Positions 16,213 to 23,922 of a DNA stretch of 32,565 bases are shown piece by piece. The notes under the pieces are model-generated. The model did not search any database, was not told the origin of the DNA, and worked only from the letters and a program-made list of their open reading frames with translations. Every line of letters starts with the position of its first letter. Position 1 is the first letter of the stretch. Origin of the DNA: an uncultured Bacilli bacterium (GTDB lineage: Bacteria; Bacillota_I; Bacilli_A; RF39; UBA660); the NCBI GenBank assembly GCA_944329365.1, contig CALVIC010000014.1, positions 1 to 32,565 of the forward strand, written 5' to 3'. The position numbers were made by a program, and so were the translations under genes.

Positions 16213-16633
16213 TTAAAATCTCCTCCTGTTTTGCGAACATGATTTTTTCATCCTCTTTTTTTATGTGATCATAACCTAAGATATGAAGCAGACCATGAAT
16301 GGTAAGAAACGCCATTTCTCTTTTTTCACTATGGCCATAATCTTTGGCTTGAGAATGAATTTTATCAACTGATATATAGATGTCACCTAGAACTCTTCCG
16401 AATTCAAAGGTTGGATTTTCACCTTCTTCTAGGGCAAAGCTGATAACGTCGGTCGGTCTATCGATGCCTCTGTATTGCTTGTTGATTTCTCTTATTTTTT
16501 CATTATCGACAAAGATAATATTAAATTCAACATTTTCAAGTTTTAGTTTTTTGAGGGCATATTCGACAAATTTTCTTTCCTCTTCAATATCAATTTGTTC
16601 ATCTGTTTCGTTAAATATTTCAAAATTATTCAT
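16190..16633 (-). CDS. ybeY: Endoribonuclease YbeY
   Basis: A 147-residue YbeY, a zinc endoribonuclease acting in 16S rRNA 3'-end maturation and ribosome quality control. The signature H113-GLL-H117-ILGYD-H123 gives the three metal ligands; RPTDVISFALEEG and LGDIYISVD are the other family blocks. SD AGGAGTG overlaps the stop of the VanZ-like gene 1 nt upstream. Part of the ybeY-dgkA-era order common in Bacilli. Confidence 0.95.
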   Translation of the reverse strand: MNNFEIFNETDEQIDIEEERKFVEYALKKLKLENVEFNIIFVDNEKIREINKQYRGIDRPTDVISFALEEGENPTFEFGRVLGDIYISVDKIHSQAKDYGHSEKREMAFLTIHGLLHILGYDHIKKEDEKIMFAKQEEILSGYGLTR

Positions 16634-16634
16634 T

Positions 16635-17246
16635 TTACACTCCTAGTTCTATTAGGTTAAGCATATACATTGCGCCTAACACAATTACTATAATCACTAT
16701 TATATTATAAAAAATAGGTCTTTTCAACACATTTGGCAAATGCTTTTTGATATTATCCATGGACTTAAAGACGGTAAAGCCAATTAAGCCTCCTATTATG
16801 TTTAAGATTATATCGTCAATATCAAATACTCTTCCAATTAAGAGCTGAGTGGCTTCGATGGAGACAGAGGCGATTAAAATCATAAGAAGTGCGGATTTAA
16901 ATTTTTTTAACCTTAAGAAGTAACCAACAAAAAATCCATATGGGGCGAATAGAACTATGTTACCGAGAACGTTTTTGATAAACAATCGACTACCGAAGTC
17001 ATATCTAAACATTTCTTTAAACGGAATAAAGTTTGAGGTTGACCAGCTAACGTCTTGGAATGTTACAACATAGAACAAACATAATACGTAGATTATAAAT
17101 GCAAGTGACAACAATTCTTTGTAAAAAACAAATTGTTCTTTATTTTTGAATATGTAAACTAGTCTTAAGCTGATAACGATAACTGAGCTTATCAAGATAG
17201 TTGGCCAAACTTCGCCAAGAATTTGCATAATTTGATCTCTAATCAT
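16635..17246 (-). CDS. VanZ family membrane protein
   Basis: A 203-residue protein with five or six membrane segments and the VanZ signatures NFIPF, NVLGNIVLFAPYGFF and SIEATQLLIGRVFDIDDIILN. VanZ gives low-level teicoplanin resistance in one case; most chromosomal members have no defined role, though a cell-envelope role is likely. I start at the ATG at 17246 (MIRDQIMQIL), which has GGGTG 6 nt upstream; the in-frame GTG at 17255 lies inside that SD and on the yqfD stop. It occupies the place where Bacillus has phoH and the HD-phosphohydrolase gene yqfF/pgpH. Confidence 0.88.
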   Translation of the reverse strand: MIRDQIMQILGEVWPTILISSVIVISLRLVYIFKNKEQFVFYKELLSLAFIIYVLCLFYVVTFQDVSWSTSNFIPFKEMFRYDFGSRLFIKNVLGNIVLFAPYGFFVGYFLRLKKFKSALLMILIASVSIEATQLLIGRVFDIDDIILNIIGGLIGFTVFKSMDNIKKHLPNVLKRPIFYNIIVIIVIVLGAMYMLNLIELGV

Positions 17247-17251
17247 TTTTT

Positions 17252-18400
17252 TCACCCAATTTCTGCATAATCAGTAATGTCTTCGTAAACTGCAAAAAAC
17301 ATTTCTACTTCTATTGTACTATCTTTAACGACACTTTTCAAATATTTATGTCTTATAATGTATTCGTCCTTTTGAAGTTTATCTTTGATTTTTTTTATTG
17401 ATAGTTTTTGAGCTTTTTCTAGAGCTTCATCAAAAGTTAGAATTTCACTTGTTATTTTTGTCTCTCTTTGATTTGACTTTACTAATTTAAACGGCAATAA
17501 AGGGTGAGATATAATTTCTTTTTCAGTTTCTTTTTTATTTTTATATTTATTAAAGGTTAGCTCTAAATTATGATTTAAAAATTTAATTTTATAAATTTCT
17601 TTTGTATTGCCGGTTTCTTTTTCTTCATAATAGGCAAATGGATATTCAGTTTTAGTAACATACCATACTTCGGCATAGGCTTTGCCTTCTGATTTGACTT
17701 TACCAGTTACTTTATTATTGAATATAAGATTGCCATTTACAATGATATCACCTTTATTTACGTAATCGTCCATATCTTTGACAATATCTCCTTTGGAGGC
17801 AACAACTTTTTTTAAGACTCCCGATTTTTTGGCGATGATGTTTCGCGGAGTATTATTATCGTTATTTTTAGTAATTTTTCTTTCTTCAACTCTGACAACG
17901 TATTTTGTTCCTTCTTTTTCAATTTCTAGCCATTCTAATTTATTTGGGTATTTATTAAGAATTTTTTCTTTGATTTTTTCTAGCTCATTAAAGGATTTGC
18001 TTATAGAATACTTTTTGATTCCATACTGGGTGAGTTCATCTTGAAGTAAGGTTCTTATTTCTTTACTAGAATGAATGACTTCGATGTCAAATATGACATG
18101 AGTAAAAAAGAGAAATATTAGAAAAGATATGGTTATGATAATGATTAAATGTGTGTTAAGTTTTAGGTTTTGTTTGATTTTTAAAAGTCCATAGACATTG
18201 TTTTCGGTTATTTGATATATACTCTTTATTTTGAAGATGGTTTCTAGGTCTTTTTTATAAACAAGGATAGTCACATGATTTTCGTCTTTATATTTTAGGG
18301 ATAATATTTCTATTTTTTTAGTAGTTAACCTTTTGATGAAGCGGTTAATATTTTTTCCTTCGATTGTCAGGGAGACTTTACTTTTAATATATTCGATCAT
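17252..18400 (-). CDS. yqfD: Sporulation protein YqfD family
   Basis: A 382-residue YqfD-like protein. A cytoplasmic N-terminal part (about 1-90) is followed by one membrane helix (IIITISFLIFLFFTHVIFDI, about 86-107) and an extracytoplasmic domain with LQDELTQYGIKKYSISKSF, VRVEERKI, KKSGVLKKVVASKGDIVKD and the closing SVVKDSTIEVEMFFAVYEDI. In Bacillus yqfD is expressed in the mother cell and needed for forespore engulfment-stage morphogenesis. ATGA overlaps the yqfC stop. Presence supports a sporulating ancestry; no other sporulation gene is in the window. Confidence 0.9.
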   Translation of the reverse strand: MIEYIKSKVSLTIEGKNINRFIKRLTTKKIEILSLKYKDENHVTILVYKKDLETIFKIKSIYQITENNVYGLLKIKQNLKLNTHLIIIITISFLIFLFFTHVIFDIEVIHSSKEIRTLLQDELTQYGIKKYSISKSFNELEKIKEKILNKYPNKLEWLEIEKEGTKYVVRVEERKITKNNDNNTPRNIIAKKSGVLKKVVASKGDIVKDMDDYVNKGDIIVNGNLIFNNKVTGKVKSEGKAYAEVWYVTKTEYPFAYYEEKETGNTKEIYKIKFLNHNLELTFNKYKNKKETEKEIISHPLLPFKLVKSNQRETKITSEILTFDEALEKAQKLSIKKIKDKLQKDEYIIRHKYLKSVVKDSTIEVEMFFAVYEDITDYAEIG

Positions 18401-18630
18401 TTGAATTCCACGGCTTCAATGCTTCCGCTTATTAATACTTCATCATTAAGGAGTTTAGAGATTATTAGATTTTGACCTTTAACGGTTATAACTCCGTTTT
18501 CATATTCGATAATAATTCTTTTATCATCGAAGTGGTCAATGGTTTTATAGTTTACAATGTCAATTTTACCGTCTACTATGTTAATGCGAAAATCTTTTTC
18601 TAAGATATAATTACGAAGGTCTTTAAGCAT
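18397..18630 (-). CDS. yqfC: YabP/YqfC family sporulation protein
   Basis: A 77-residue, strand-rich YabP/YqfC-family protein (DGKIDIVNYKTIDHFDDKRI, VITVKGQNLIISKLLNDEVLISGSI). YqfC sits directly before yqfD in spore formers. I take the ATG at 18630 (MLKDLRNYILEKD) with AGGTGAT 7 nt upstream; an in-frame GTG at 18642 lies within the SD itself. It overlaps yqfD by 4 nt (ATGA), so the pair is translationally coupled. No convincing promoter was seen in the 60 bp before it. Confidence 0.85.
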   Translation of the reverse strand: MLKDLRNYILEKDFRINIVDGKIDIVNYKTIDHFDDKRIIIEYENGVITVKGQNLIISKLLNDEVLISGSIEAVEFK

Positions 18631-18677
18631 TTGGACTATCACCTATATTAATTTTATTTAAAATTAAATTTATTATG

Positions 18678-18708
18678 AAAAAAACAGGATTTTTGGTCAG
18701 GTCCTGTT
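18678..18708 (-). terminator. Terminator after the NfeD-SPFH operon
   Basis: AACAGGA / TCCTGTT 7-bp stem with a 12-nt loop, followed by TTTTTTTC on the minus strand; it covers the stop codon of the SPFH gene. Confidence 0.75.
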
Positions 18709-19594
18709 ATTTTTTGTCTTTAAACATCTCTTCAATCGTAGTACCTAGTGTAGCTAAATTTTGAAGATCTGATGGAACGATTATTTTCGTTGCTTGACCA
18801 TCGGCTACTTTACCTAGAGCTTCAAAACTTTTCAAAGTTAAAACGGATTTGTCCGCTCCGGCTTCTTTAAGCATTTTAATGGCATCGGCTTCGGCTTCGT
18901 TTAATTTACGAATTGCTTCAGCTTCACCTTCAGCTTCTTTGATTTGAGCTTCTTTACTGGCTTCAGCTTTTAGAATCGCACTTTCTTTTTCTCCTTCAGC
19001 AATCAAGATACTAGATTTTTTCTCACCTTCGGCTTGAAGAATTTTTTCTCTTCTTTCGCGCTCGGCACGCATTTGCTTTTCCATTGCGTCTTGGATATCT
19101 TTAGGTGGCAAGATATTTTTGACTTCAACACGGTTTATTTTGATACCCCACGGGTTTGTTGCCTCATCCAAGATTGAACGCATTTTGGAATTAATTATGT
19201 CTCTAGATGTCAATGTTTGATCTAATTCTAAATCACCAATTAAATTTCTCAGGGTGGTGGCGGTTAGATTTTCAATGGCATTAAGTGGATTTTCAACTCC
19301 ATAGGTATACATTTTAGGATCAGTTATCTGGAAATAAACAACTGTATCTATTTGCATAGTAACGTTATCTTTAGTGATAACTGGTTGGGGTGGAAAATCT
19401 TTAACTTTTTCTTTTAAGCTTACTCTTGATGAAACACGATCTATAAATGGAATTTTAAAATGAAGTCCATTTCCCCATGTTGTATAATATGATCCTAATC
19501 TTTCAATGACATAACATTCTGATTGGGACACTATTTTTACGTTTGGTAAAATTATAACCAAAACGAGAACTAAAAGAATTATTAAGAAAGCCAC
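18707..19594 (-). CDS. SPFH/stomatin-like (QmcA-type) membrane protein
   Basis: A 295-residue prohibitin-homology protein. An N-terminal membrane helix (2-18) is followed by the SPFH domain (NVKIVSQSECYVIERLGSYY ... INRVEVKNILPP, about 20-185) and a long helix rich in Glu, Ala and Lys with AEGEKKS, AEGEKES, AEASKEA and AEGEAEA repeats (about 195-250). Such proteins form large ring or cage assemblies that organise membrane domains. Unlike Bacillus FloA this is the longer stomatin/QmcA form. GTG start with AAGGAGG 7 nt upstream; the start overlaps the NfeD stop by one base. NfeD next door is its usual partner. Confidence 0.92.
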   Translation of the reverse strand: MAFLIILLVLVLVIILPNVKIVSQSECYVIERLGSYYTTWGNGLHFKIPFIDRVSSRVSLKEKVKDFPPQPVITKDNVTMQIDTVVYFQITDPKMYTYGVENPLNAIENLTATTLRNLIGDLELDQTLTSRDIINSKMRSILDEATNPWGIKINRVEVKNILPPKDIQDAMEKQMRAERERREKILQAEGEKKSSILIAEGEKESAILKAEASKEAQIKEAEGEAEAIRKLNEAEADAIKMLKEAGADKSVLTLKSFEALGKVADGQATKIIVPSDLQNLATLGTTIEEMFKDKK

Positions 19595-20025
19595 TATTTT
19601 TCCTCCTTTACCTTCTCTACTTTGAGTTTAACCCCATTTAGTTCAGTAACTCTAACTAAACTTTCTTTTTGGATTAGACGGTCTGCTTCGGCAGTCCATC
19701 TTTTACCATCGACTTTGACTTCTCCTGGATTTGTTTTAGTGATTTTTTCGGTTACAATTCCAGTCATACCGATTACTCTATCGGCATTGGTTTTGGGATG
19801 GCTTTTGTTGAAATGTTTTACTAATATGGGTTTTGTGGTTATCAGGAGTATAACGCCAACGATAACAAATACAGCGAATTGAATTATGTAATTGTCGGTA
19901 AGTAAGGATACACCCAAAGCGCATATACCACTGGCTACAAACCAAACTGTTGTTAGATTAATTGACATAGCTTCTATTAAGGCAAGTAATATAACGATGA
20001 TTAACCAAACTACCCATTGTGACAT
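19594..20025 (-). CDS. NfeD family membrane protein
   Basis: A 143-residue short NfeD: about three membrane helices (7-27, 28-45, 47-68) then an OB-fold (about 80-140) with RVIGMTGIVTEKI, PGEVKVDGKRWTAEAD and GVKLKVEKV. NfeD proteins are obligate partners of SPFH proteins, here the next gene, with which it overlaps. GGAGGGG lies 6 nt before the ATG. A strong extended -10 promoter precedes it. Confidence 0.92.
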   Translation of the reverse strand: MSQWVVWLIIVILLALIEAMSINLTTVWFVASGICALGVSLLTDNYIIQFAVFVIVGVILLITTKPILVKHFNKSHPKTNADRVIGMTGIVTEKITKTNPGEVKVDGKRWTAEADRLIQKESLVRVTELNGVKLKVEKVKEEK

Positions 20026-20048
20026 GTTTATCCCCTCCTCTGATTAAT

Positions 20049-20078
20049 ATTATAGCATATGAAAGACGTTAATTACAA
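20049..20078 (-). promoter_or_regulatory. Promoter of the NfeD-SPFH operon
   Basis: TTGTAA (20073..20078), 18-bp spacer and TG-C-TATAAT (20049..20057) on the minus strand, about 25 bp before the ATG at 20025. Confidence 0.75.
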
Positions 20079-20081
20079 CAA

Positions 20082-20103
20082 AAAAACATCTTGCGATGTT
20101 TTT
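20082..20103 (-). terminator. Terminator after the coiled-coil gene
   Basis: Perfect 9-bp stem AAAAACATC / GATGTTTTT with a 4-nt loop, followed by a T-rich stretch on the minus strand; overlaps the stop of the gene ending at 20102. Confidence 0.85.
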
Positions 20104-21955
20104 ATCTAGTTCTACCCTTTACTTGCTCTTCCATTTCAGCTTCCCTAGCTTCTTGCTCCTTCAACTGAGCCATATATTGAAGTGGATTTAAATTATTTTC
20201 GGTTTGACCACTCATAATTCTAACTAATTCATCAGCTATATTAGATGTTTGATCATCGTTCATAACTGGAGATGATGGAGTGTCAAATACTGGTGTGCTG
20301 GTTGACTCTGATTCAACAGTCGGTTCTGGTGTGACAACAGGAATTTCAGCTGTTTCAGGTTCATTTGAAGTTGCCGGAATATTTACAACTGGGCTTTCTG
20401 GCTCTAATGGTGCGACTTGATCATTTGCTGGAACTTCGCTTGTTTGATTATCGATGTTGCCTTGGAATTCAACTGGAGAAACGACAGTTGTATCAGAATC
20501 AATTTCTTGCTTTACTACGGACTGCTCATCTTGCTCATGAGGCATTTCAGCCGGTTTTACAGTATTTTCTACTTCACTAGTATTTCTAGCAAGTTGAATT
20601 CCTCTATTTAAAGCATCATAGAAGTTTGATACGGCATTTTTCAATTTATTTAATTCCTCTTCTAAACTTTCGATTTGTTTCTTATAATCCTCACCTTGAG
20701 CTTGAAGATCAGATATTTGTTTATCTTTTTCATCATTGGTTTTACGAGCAGAAGCTAATTCGGCTTCCCTTGCTTTTAAAGTTTTCTTTGTACTATCTAA
20801 TTCTTGATTAGTTTTGTTTAATGTCGTTTCAGCCTCTTTCAAATTATCTTTAGTTTCTTTTAATTCGGCTTTAAGTTCTTGACTATTTTTCTTAGCTTCA
20901 AAAGTATCTTTAGATAATAGTGATGACGTTTTTACTTTTCCGTCATTTTGTTGATGAGCAAACTCTTTGAAGTATTCTTCATAATCTGCAAAGTCTGTTA
21001 AGTTCTTAAGATCTTTATATATTATGACTTGCTCGGCACTGACTTCGTTTATTTGAGTATTTCCTCTGTCTTTTTGAACAGGAGTAATTTTACGTGCCTG
21101 GCCTGTAACTACACGTGTTGCTGGATTTTCTTGTGGAACAGGTGCAGGCATAGTTTGAGTAACAGGTGTTGCTGTTACATCGTTAACGTTGTCATTGCCT
21201 TTTCCTTTTGCTGAGTCGTTTAGATCTTTGATGTAACCAAAAAATTGTGGAAGCATGTTTTCGATATCGTCTTTATTAAAATCACGGTAAGATAAATCTG
21301 CATATTCCTTTAATGAATCGATATAGGTTTTTAATTTTTCTCGGTCGGCTTTTGAAAGCTTAGAATTTTTTTGCAAATCTTTAGCTATATCTAAATGATC
21401 TTTGATTCGCTCTTTTAGCAAATCAATGCTATTTCTGAACTCTTCTTTAAGTTTAGCTTTATATTTTATGTGACGAATAAAATGCGGGATAACATAGAAC
21501 TTACGAGATACTGCACCTTTATTTTGATATGATACGGCGTATTTTTGATTTTTTAAATCGTCTATTTGTCTATCGTATTCTTCGATTTGCTTGTTTATCT
21601 CAGTTATTTCTTTTGTACTCCATAAGCCGGATTCATTTAAGCTTTTTGCTTTTTCTTTAGCAGCTTTGCGTTTTTCTTTTAGTTCTTTTAATTTTTCATT
21701 GATTTTTTGAAGTTTTTTGTCAATTTCTTCTTTTAGCTTAGTTTGTTCTTCAGAACGTTTGAGTAGATTACGAAATTTATCAATCATTTTTCTAGGAACT
21801 TTAATTGGTTTTGAACCTTTTTGAGTTACAGTTTGTGCTTCTTGGTTTGCTTCTTTAACTCCGGCCCTAGCTTGTCTTTGGATTTCTTCAGGTGTTAGGC
21901 CTGTTGCTTTCTGTAACTCTTCAGGAGATAATCTTCTTTGCTCTTCATTATTCAT
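20102..21955 (-). CDS. Large coiled-coil protein of unknown function
   Basis: A 617-residue soluble protein that I cannot assign. Layout: a short helical head with two related segments (SPEELQKATGL and TPEEIQRQARAG, 10-32); a charged coiled coil (about 62-140); a basic aromatic stretch SRKFYVIPHFIRHIKYK (150-166); a helical region to about 248; a Pro/Val/Thr linker (255-300); a short folded segment (305-335); a second long heptad coil of Lys/Glu/Leu (350-445); an acidic Pro/Val/Thr/Glu region (465-570); and a helical tail (573-617). No signal peptide or membrane helix, so cytoplasmic; a structural or scaffold role is only a guess. It follows a DUF1292 gene by 6 nt with GGAGTGAT as SD, in one operon. 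Confidence 0.85.
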   Translation of the reverse strand: MNNEEQRRLSPEELQKATGLTPEEIQRQARAGVKEANQEAQTVTQKGSKPIKVPRKMIDKFRNLLKRSEEQTKLKEEIDKKLQKINEKLKELKEKRKAAKEKAKSLNESGLWSTKEITEINKQIEEYDRQIDDLKNQKYAVSYQNKGAVSRKFYVIPHFIRHIKYKAKLKEEFRNSIDLLKERIKDHLDIAKDLQKNSKLSKADREKLKTYIDSLKEYADLSYRDFNKDDIENMLPQFFGYIKDLNDSAKGKGNDNVNDVTATPVTQTMPAPVPQENPATRVVTGQARKITPVQKDRGNTQINEVSAEQVIIYKDLKNLTDFADYEEYFKEFAHQQNDGKVKTSSLLSKDTFEAKKNSQELKAELKETKDNLKEAETTLNKTNQELDSTKKTLKAREAELASARKTNDEKDKQISDLQAQGEDYKKQIESLEEELNKLKNAVSNFYDALNRGIQLARNTSEVENTVKPAEMPHEQDEQSVVKQEIDSDTTVVSPVEFQGNIDNQTSEVPANDQVAPLEPESPVVNIPATSNEPETAEIPVVTPEPTVESESTSTPVFDTPSSPVMNDDQTSNIADELVRIMSGQTENNLNPLQYMAQLKEQEAREAEMEEQVKGRTR

Positions 21956-21961
21956 ATACTA

Positions 21962-22234
21962 TCACTCCTCATTCCTTATAATATCGCGCATAACATCTTT
22001 GACTTCGTTCCATTCTTTAGGTGGAATTGTATCTAATTCATAACCATCTTCGGTTTCACTAATAATTGATGCATGTACTGTTTCCATTTCTTGTTCATCT
22101 ACTTCATTAAACGTATATAAGATATAATTCTTCCCTGTCTCTTCAAGCTGGAAGCATAAGAGTACTTCAGCTTCGGCAATTGTGCCATCAGTTTTTTTTA
22201 CTTTGATCTTTTGTAGACTTTCAACTTTTGCCAC
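21962..22234 (-). CDS. DUF1292 family protein
   Basis: A 90-residue acidic protein with the DUF1292 pattern: a charged strand with DGTIAEAEVLLCFQLEETGK, then YILYTFNEVDEQ, ASIISETEDGYELDTIPPKE and a C-terminal helix EWNEVKDVMRDIIRNEE. The family is widespread in Bacillota and has no defined function. The start is GTG at 22234 with GGAGGGG 6 nt upstream. It leads the coiled-coil gene in one transcript behind a strong promoter. Confidence 0.85.
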   Translation of the reverse strand: MAKVESLQKIKVKKTDGTIAEAEVLLCFQLEETGKNYILYTFNEVDEQEMETVHASIISETEDGYELDTIPPKEWNEVKDVMRDIIRNEE

Positions 22235-22259
22235 TTAAGACCCCTCCATTCTATTTTTA

Positions 22260-22288
22260 ATTATATCATAGCAATTTTTTTTTGACAA
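22260..22288 (-). promoter_or_regulatory. Promoter of the DUF1292/coiled-coil operon
   Basis: TTGTCA (22283..22288), 17-bp A-rich spacer, TG-A-TATAAT (22260..22268) on the minus strand; transcription should start near 22253, before the GTG at 22234. Confidence 0.85.
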
Positions 22289-22332
22289 CAATTTTAAATA
22301 AAAGTATTAGAAGTTTTTGACGAAGTTTATCA

Positions 22333-22611
22333 TTATTTGACGTTGCTACTATGTTTAATTGATTCGACTTCAATTATAAAGTCTTTTGTTTCAACTTTGT
22401 CACCTTGTTCATGGCCTTTAAGAATGGTGGCAAGTTCACTATTAGGTTTAACGGTAAGGACGTTTTTCATTCGTTTTTTCAAACCAATTCCAAGTTTAAC
22501 TTTTTGAGGTGTTAAAGCTATTGGTTTATTTTCAAATGGAACTTTACTGAATATAAGAACGTCGATTATGTCACCTTCTTTTATTCGGCTGTTTTTAATA
22601 CGTACTGTTAT
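22333..22611 (-). CDS. Unknown 92-residue protein, apparently starting at ATA
   Basis: An open frame of 92 codons without interruption, ending TAA, with protein-like composition: VRIKNSRIKEGDIIDVLIF ... ALTPQKVKLGIGLKKR ... GDKVETKDFIIEVESI. It has no ATG, GTG or TTG between the in-frame upstream TGA and residue 37. The only codon well placed is ATA at 22611, 7 nt after GAGGTG (22619..22624), inside the end of the gene 22595..22978. The alternatives are a single-base sequence error (ATG read as ATA) or a shift from the upstream frame (+1 would be needed). A late TTG or ATG start would leave about 45 to 55 residues. Product not recognised; predicted mostly beta with basic patches. Confidence 0.65.
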   Translation of the reverse strand: MTVRIKNSRIKEGDIIDVLIFSKVPFENKPIALTPQKVKLGIGLKKRMKNVLTVKPNSELATILKGHEQGDKVETKDFIIEVESIKHSSNVK

Positions 22612-22978
22612 CTTTGATCACCTCTTTTACTATTTCAAAGTTTTCTGGTTTTTCAATACTTCCTTCACTGATGAAATCTTCGCCAGAGATAAATTTAAGA
22701 ATTAGTTTCCAATTTTCATCGATAAAATAGTGCCCATCATATGTGTAATTTTTATTCCAAGATAAAGTGTGAAAGTCTTTTAGCGTTTTTAGAACTATTT
22801 TAAAGTCTTTGGAAGATAACTTTTTACCATATATTTTTATTTGTGCGGTTTTATCTGTAATGTATTCATCAATTTTGATATCTTTAGTAGTCAAATAATA
22901 TATTCTTTCTAGATTTTCGGTAAAGTTTTCTTCGATAAAAATGATTGTATGAATTTCATCATATAATTTTACACGCAT
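22595..22978 (-). CDS. Small protein of unknown function
   Basis: A 127-residue soluble protein that I do not recognise. It looks alpha/beta, with many Lys, Ile and Tyr (for example KLILKFISGEDFISEG). ATG behind GGGGGAGT at 6 nt, preceded by an extended -10. Its last codons (EVIKDNSTY) overlap the start of the 92-codon frame by 17 nt, and the SD of that frame is read here as part of KEVI; the two are therefore probably one operon. Confidence 0.75.
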   Translation of the reverse strand: MRVKLYDEIHTIIFIEENFTENLERIYYLTTKDIKIDEYITDKTAQIKIYGKKLSSKDFKIVLKTLKDFHTLSWNKNYTYDGHYFIDENWKLILKFISGEDFISEGSIEKPENFEIVKEVIKDNSTY

Positions 22979-23003
22979 ATGTTTACTCCCCCTTCTATAT
23001 TTG

Positions 23004-23012
23004 ATTATATCA
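23004..23012 (-). promoter_or_regulatory. Possible extended -10 promoter of the small unknown gene
   Basis: TG-A-TATAAT on the minus strand 26 bp before the ATG at 22978; no good -35. Confidence 0.45.
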
Positions 23013-23025
23013 AAAAAAGATTTAA

Positions 23026-23763
23026 TTAGTTTAGTTTTTTACGTTTTTTTGCTTCAATAATTAATTTATCAAATAATATTTGATATTTATCTTCTAGTTC
23101 GGGGTGAAACTGGGTACCTATTAGGAAATGATTTTCATCTTTGGCTTCGATGGCTTCTAAAGTTCCATCTTTACTGCAGGCGGCGGGTTTGAAATAACTT
23201 GATTTATCTAAAACATTATTTTTCACAGAATAGTCATGAAGGGACGGGACAAAATATTTATCTGTTTTTAGAATTTTATATAGTTTGCTTTCTTTGTCGA
23301 TATTGATTTCGTGTTTTGATACATCTATTTGACTTAGGTAGAACGGATTTAAGTTATTATGACCTGATTTTTTTTCGAGGAAATTATCTTCGTCTTCTCT
23401 TTTGAAGTTGCCAGTTATACTCTGATAATTTGGTCCATATGTTTTAGATGCCCAGTCATAAGCTATTAGGGTTTGCATGCCAAGGCAGATTGCGAGAGTG
23501 GGAAGTTTACTAGACATAATATAATTTACAACATTTACTTGATAGCTATCGATGGAAGGCCCTCCTTCTAAGATGATTCCATCACAGATTTTTAATGAAT
23601 CTAGGCTGAATTTACCGTCAGGAAATACAAGGCCTATAGGAATTCCTCCACCTTTAATGATTCTTTGAGCATAATTATCGACAAATTTAGTGTAATTTTT
23701 AAATGGTTTATCGTCTTCTTGATGATGAGCGGCAATTAGGCCGATTATGGGTTTTTGATTCAT
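23026..23763 (-). CDS. Class I glutamine amidotransferase-like gamma-glutamyl hydrolase (peptidase C26)
   Basis: A 245-residue protein of the C26/PuuD family. Start block PIIGLIAAHHQEDD, oxyanion region DGIILEGGPSID, nucleophile elbow AICLGMQ with Cys93, and the His-Glu pair in GTQFHPELEDK complete the Cys-His-Glu triad. Family members hydrolyse gamma-glutamyl bonds, as in gamma-glutamyl-GABA or wall-related substrates; the true substrate here is not known. The usual GG[V/I]D reads GGPS-ID. SD AGGAGG lies 7 nt before the ATG; a near-consensus promoter precedes it, divergent from dapA. Confidence 0.87.
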   Translation of the reverse strand: MNQKPIIGLIAAHHQEDDKPFKNYTKFVDNYAQRIIKGGGIPIGLVFPDGKFSLDSLKICDGIILEGGPSIDSYQVNVVNYIMSSKLPTLAICLGMQTLIAYDWASKTYGPNYQSITGNFKREDEDNFLEKKSGHNNLNPFYLSQIDVSKHEINIDKESKLYKILKTDKYFVPSLHDYSVKNNVLDKSSYFKPAACSKDGTLEAIEAKDENHFLIGTQFHPELEDKYQILFDKLIIEAKKRKKLN

Positions 23764-23782
23764 TTTTTTACCTCCTAAGGTT

Positions 23783-23812
23783 ATTATATTCTTAAAATTT
23801 TGGTGGTGTCAA
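23783..23812 (-). promoter_or_regulatory. Promoter of the C26 hydrolase gene
   Basis: Consensus TTGACA (23807..23812), 18-bp spacer, consensus TATAAT (23783..23788) on the minus strand, about 20 bp before the ATG at 23763. Confidence 0.85.
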
Positions 23813-23872
23813 ATGAGATTATAATAAATTGTTTGAGGATTTTTTTTGATAGTTTTTTTCTTAATTTGGGTT

Positions 23873-23903
23873 TATAATACTGATTATAAGTCTTTATGAC
23901 TTA
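23873..23903 (+). promoter_or_regulatory. dapA -10 box and leader hairpin
   Basis: TATAAT (23873..23878) with no good -35 at 17 bp, followed by the perfect inverted repeat TAAGTC-TTTAT-GACTTA (23887..23903) just before the SD GGAGG. The leader is far too short for a lysine riboswitch. Confidence 0.4.
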
Positions 23904-23922
23904 GATAGATGGAGGACTAGAA

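Noticed and set aside
23887-23903. Leader hairpin before dapA as a lysine riboswitch or attenuator
   Set aside because: Only a 6-bp stem with no T-run and a leader of about 40 nt; a lysine riboswitch needs well over 150 nt. At most a small operator.
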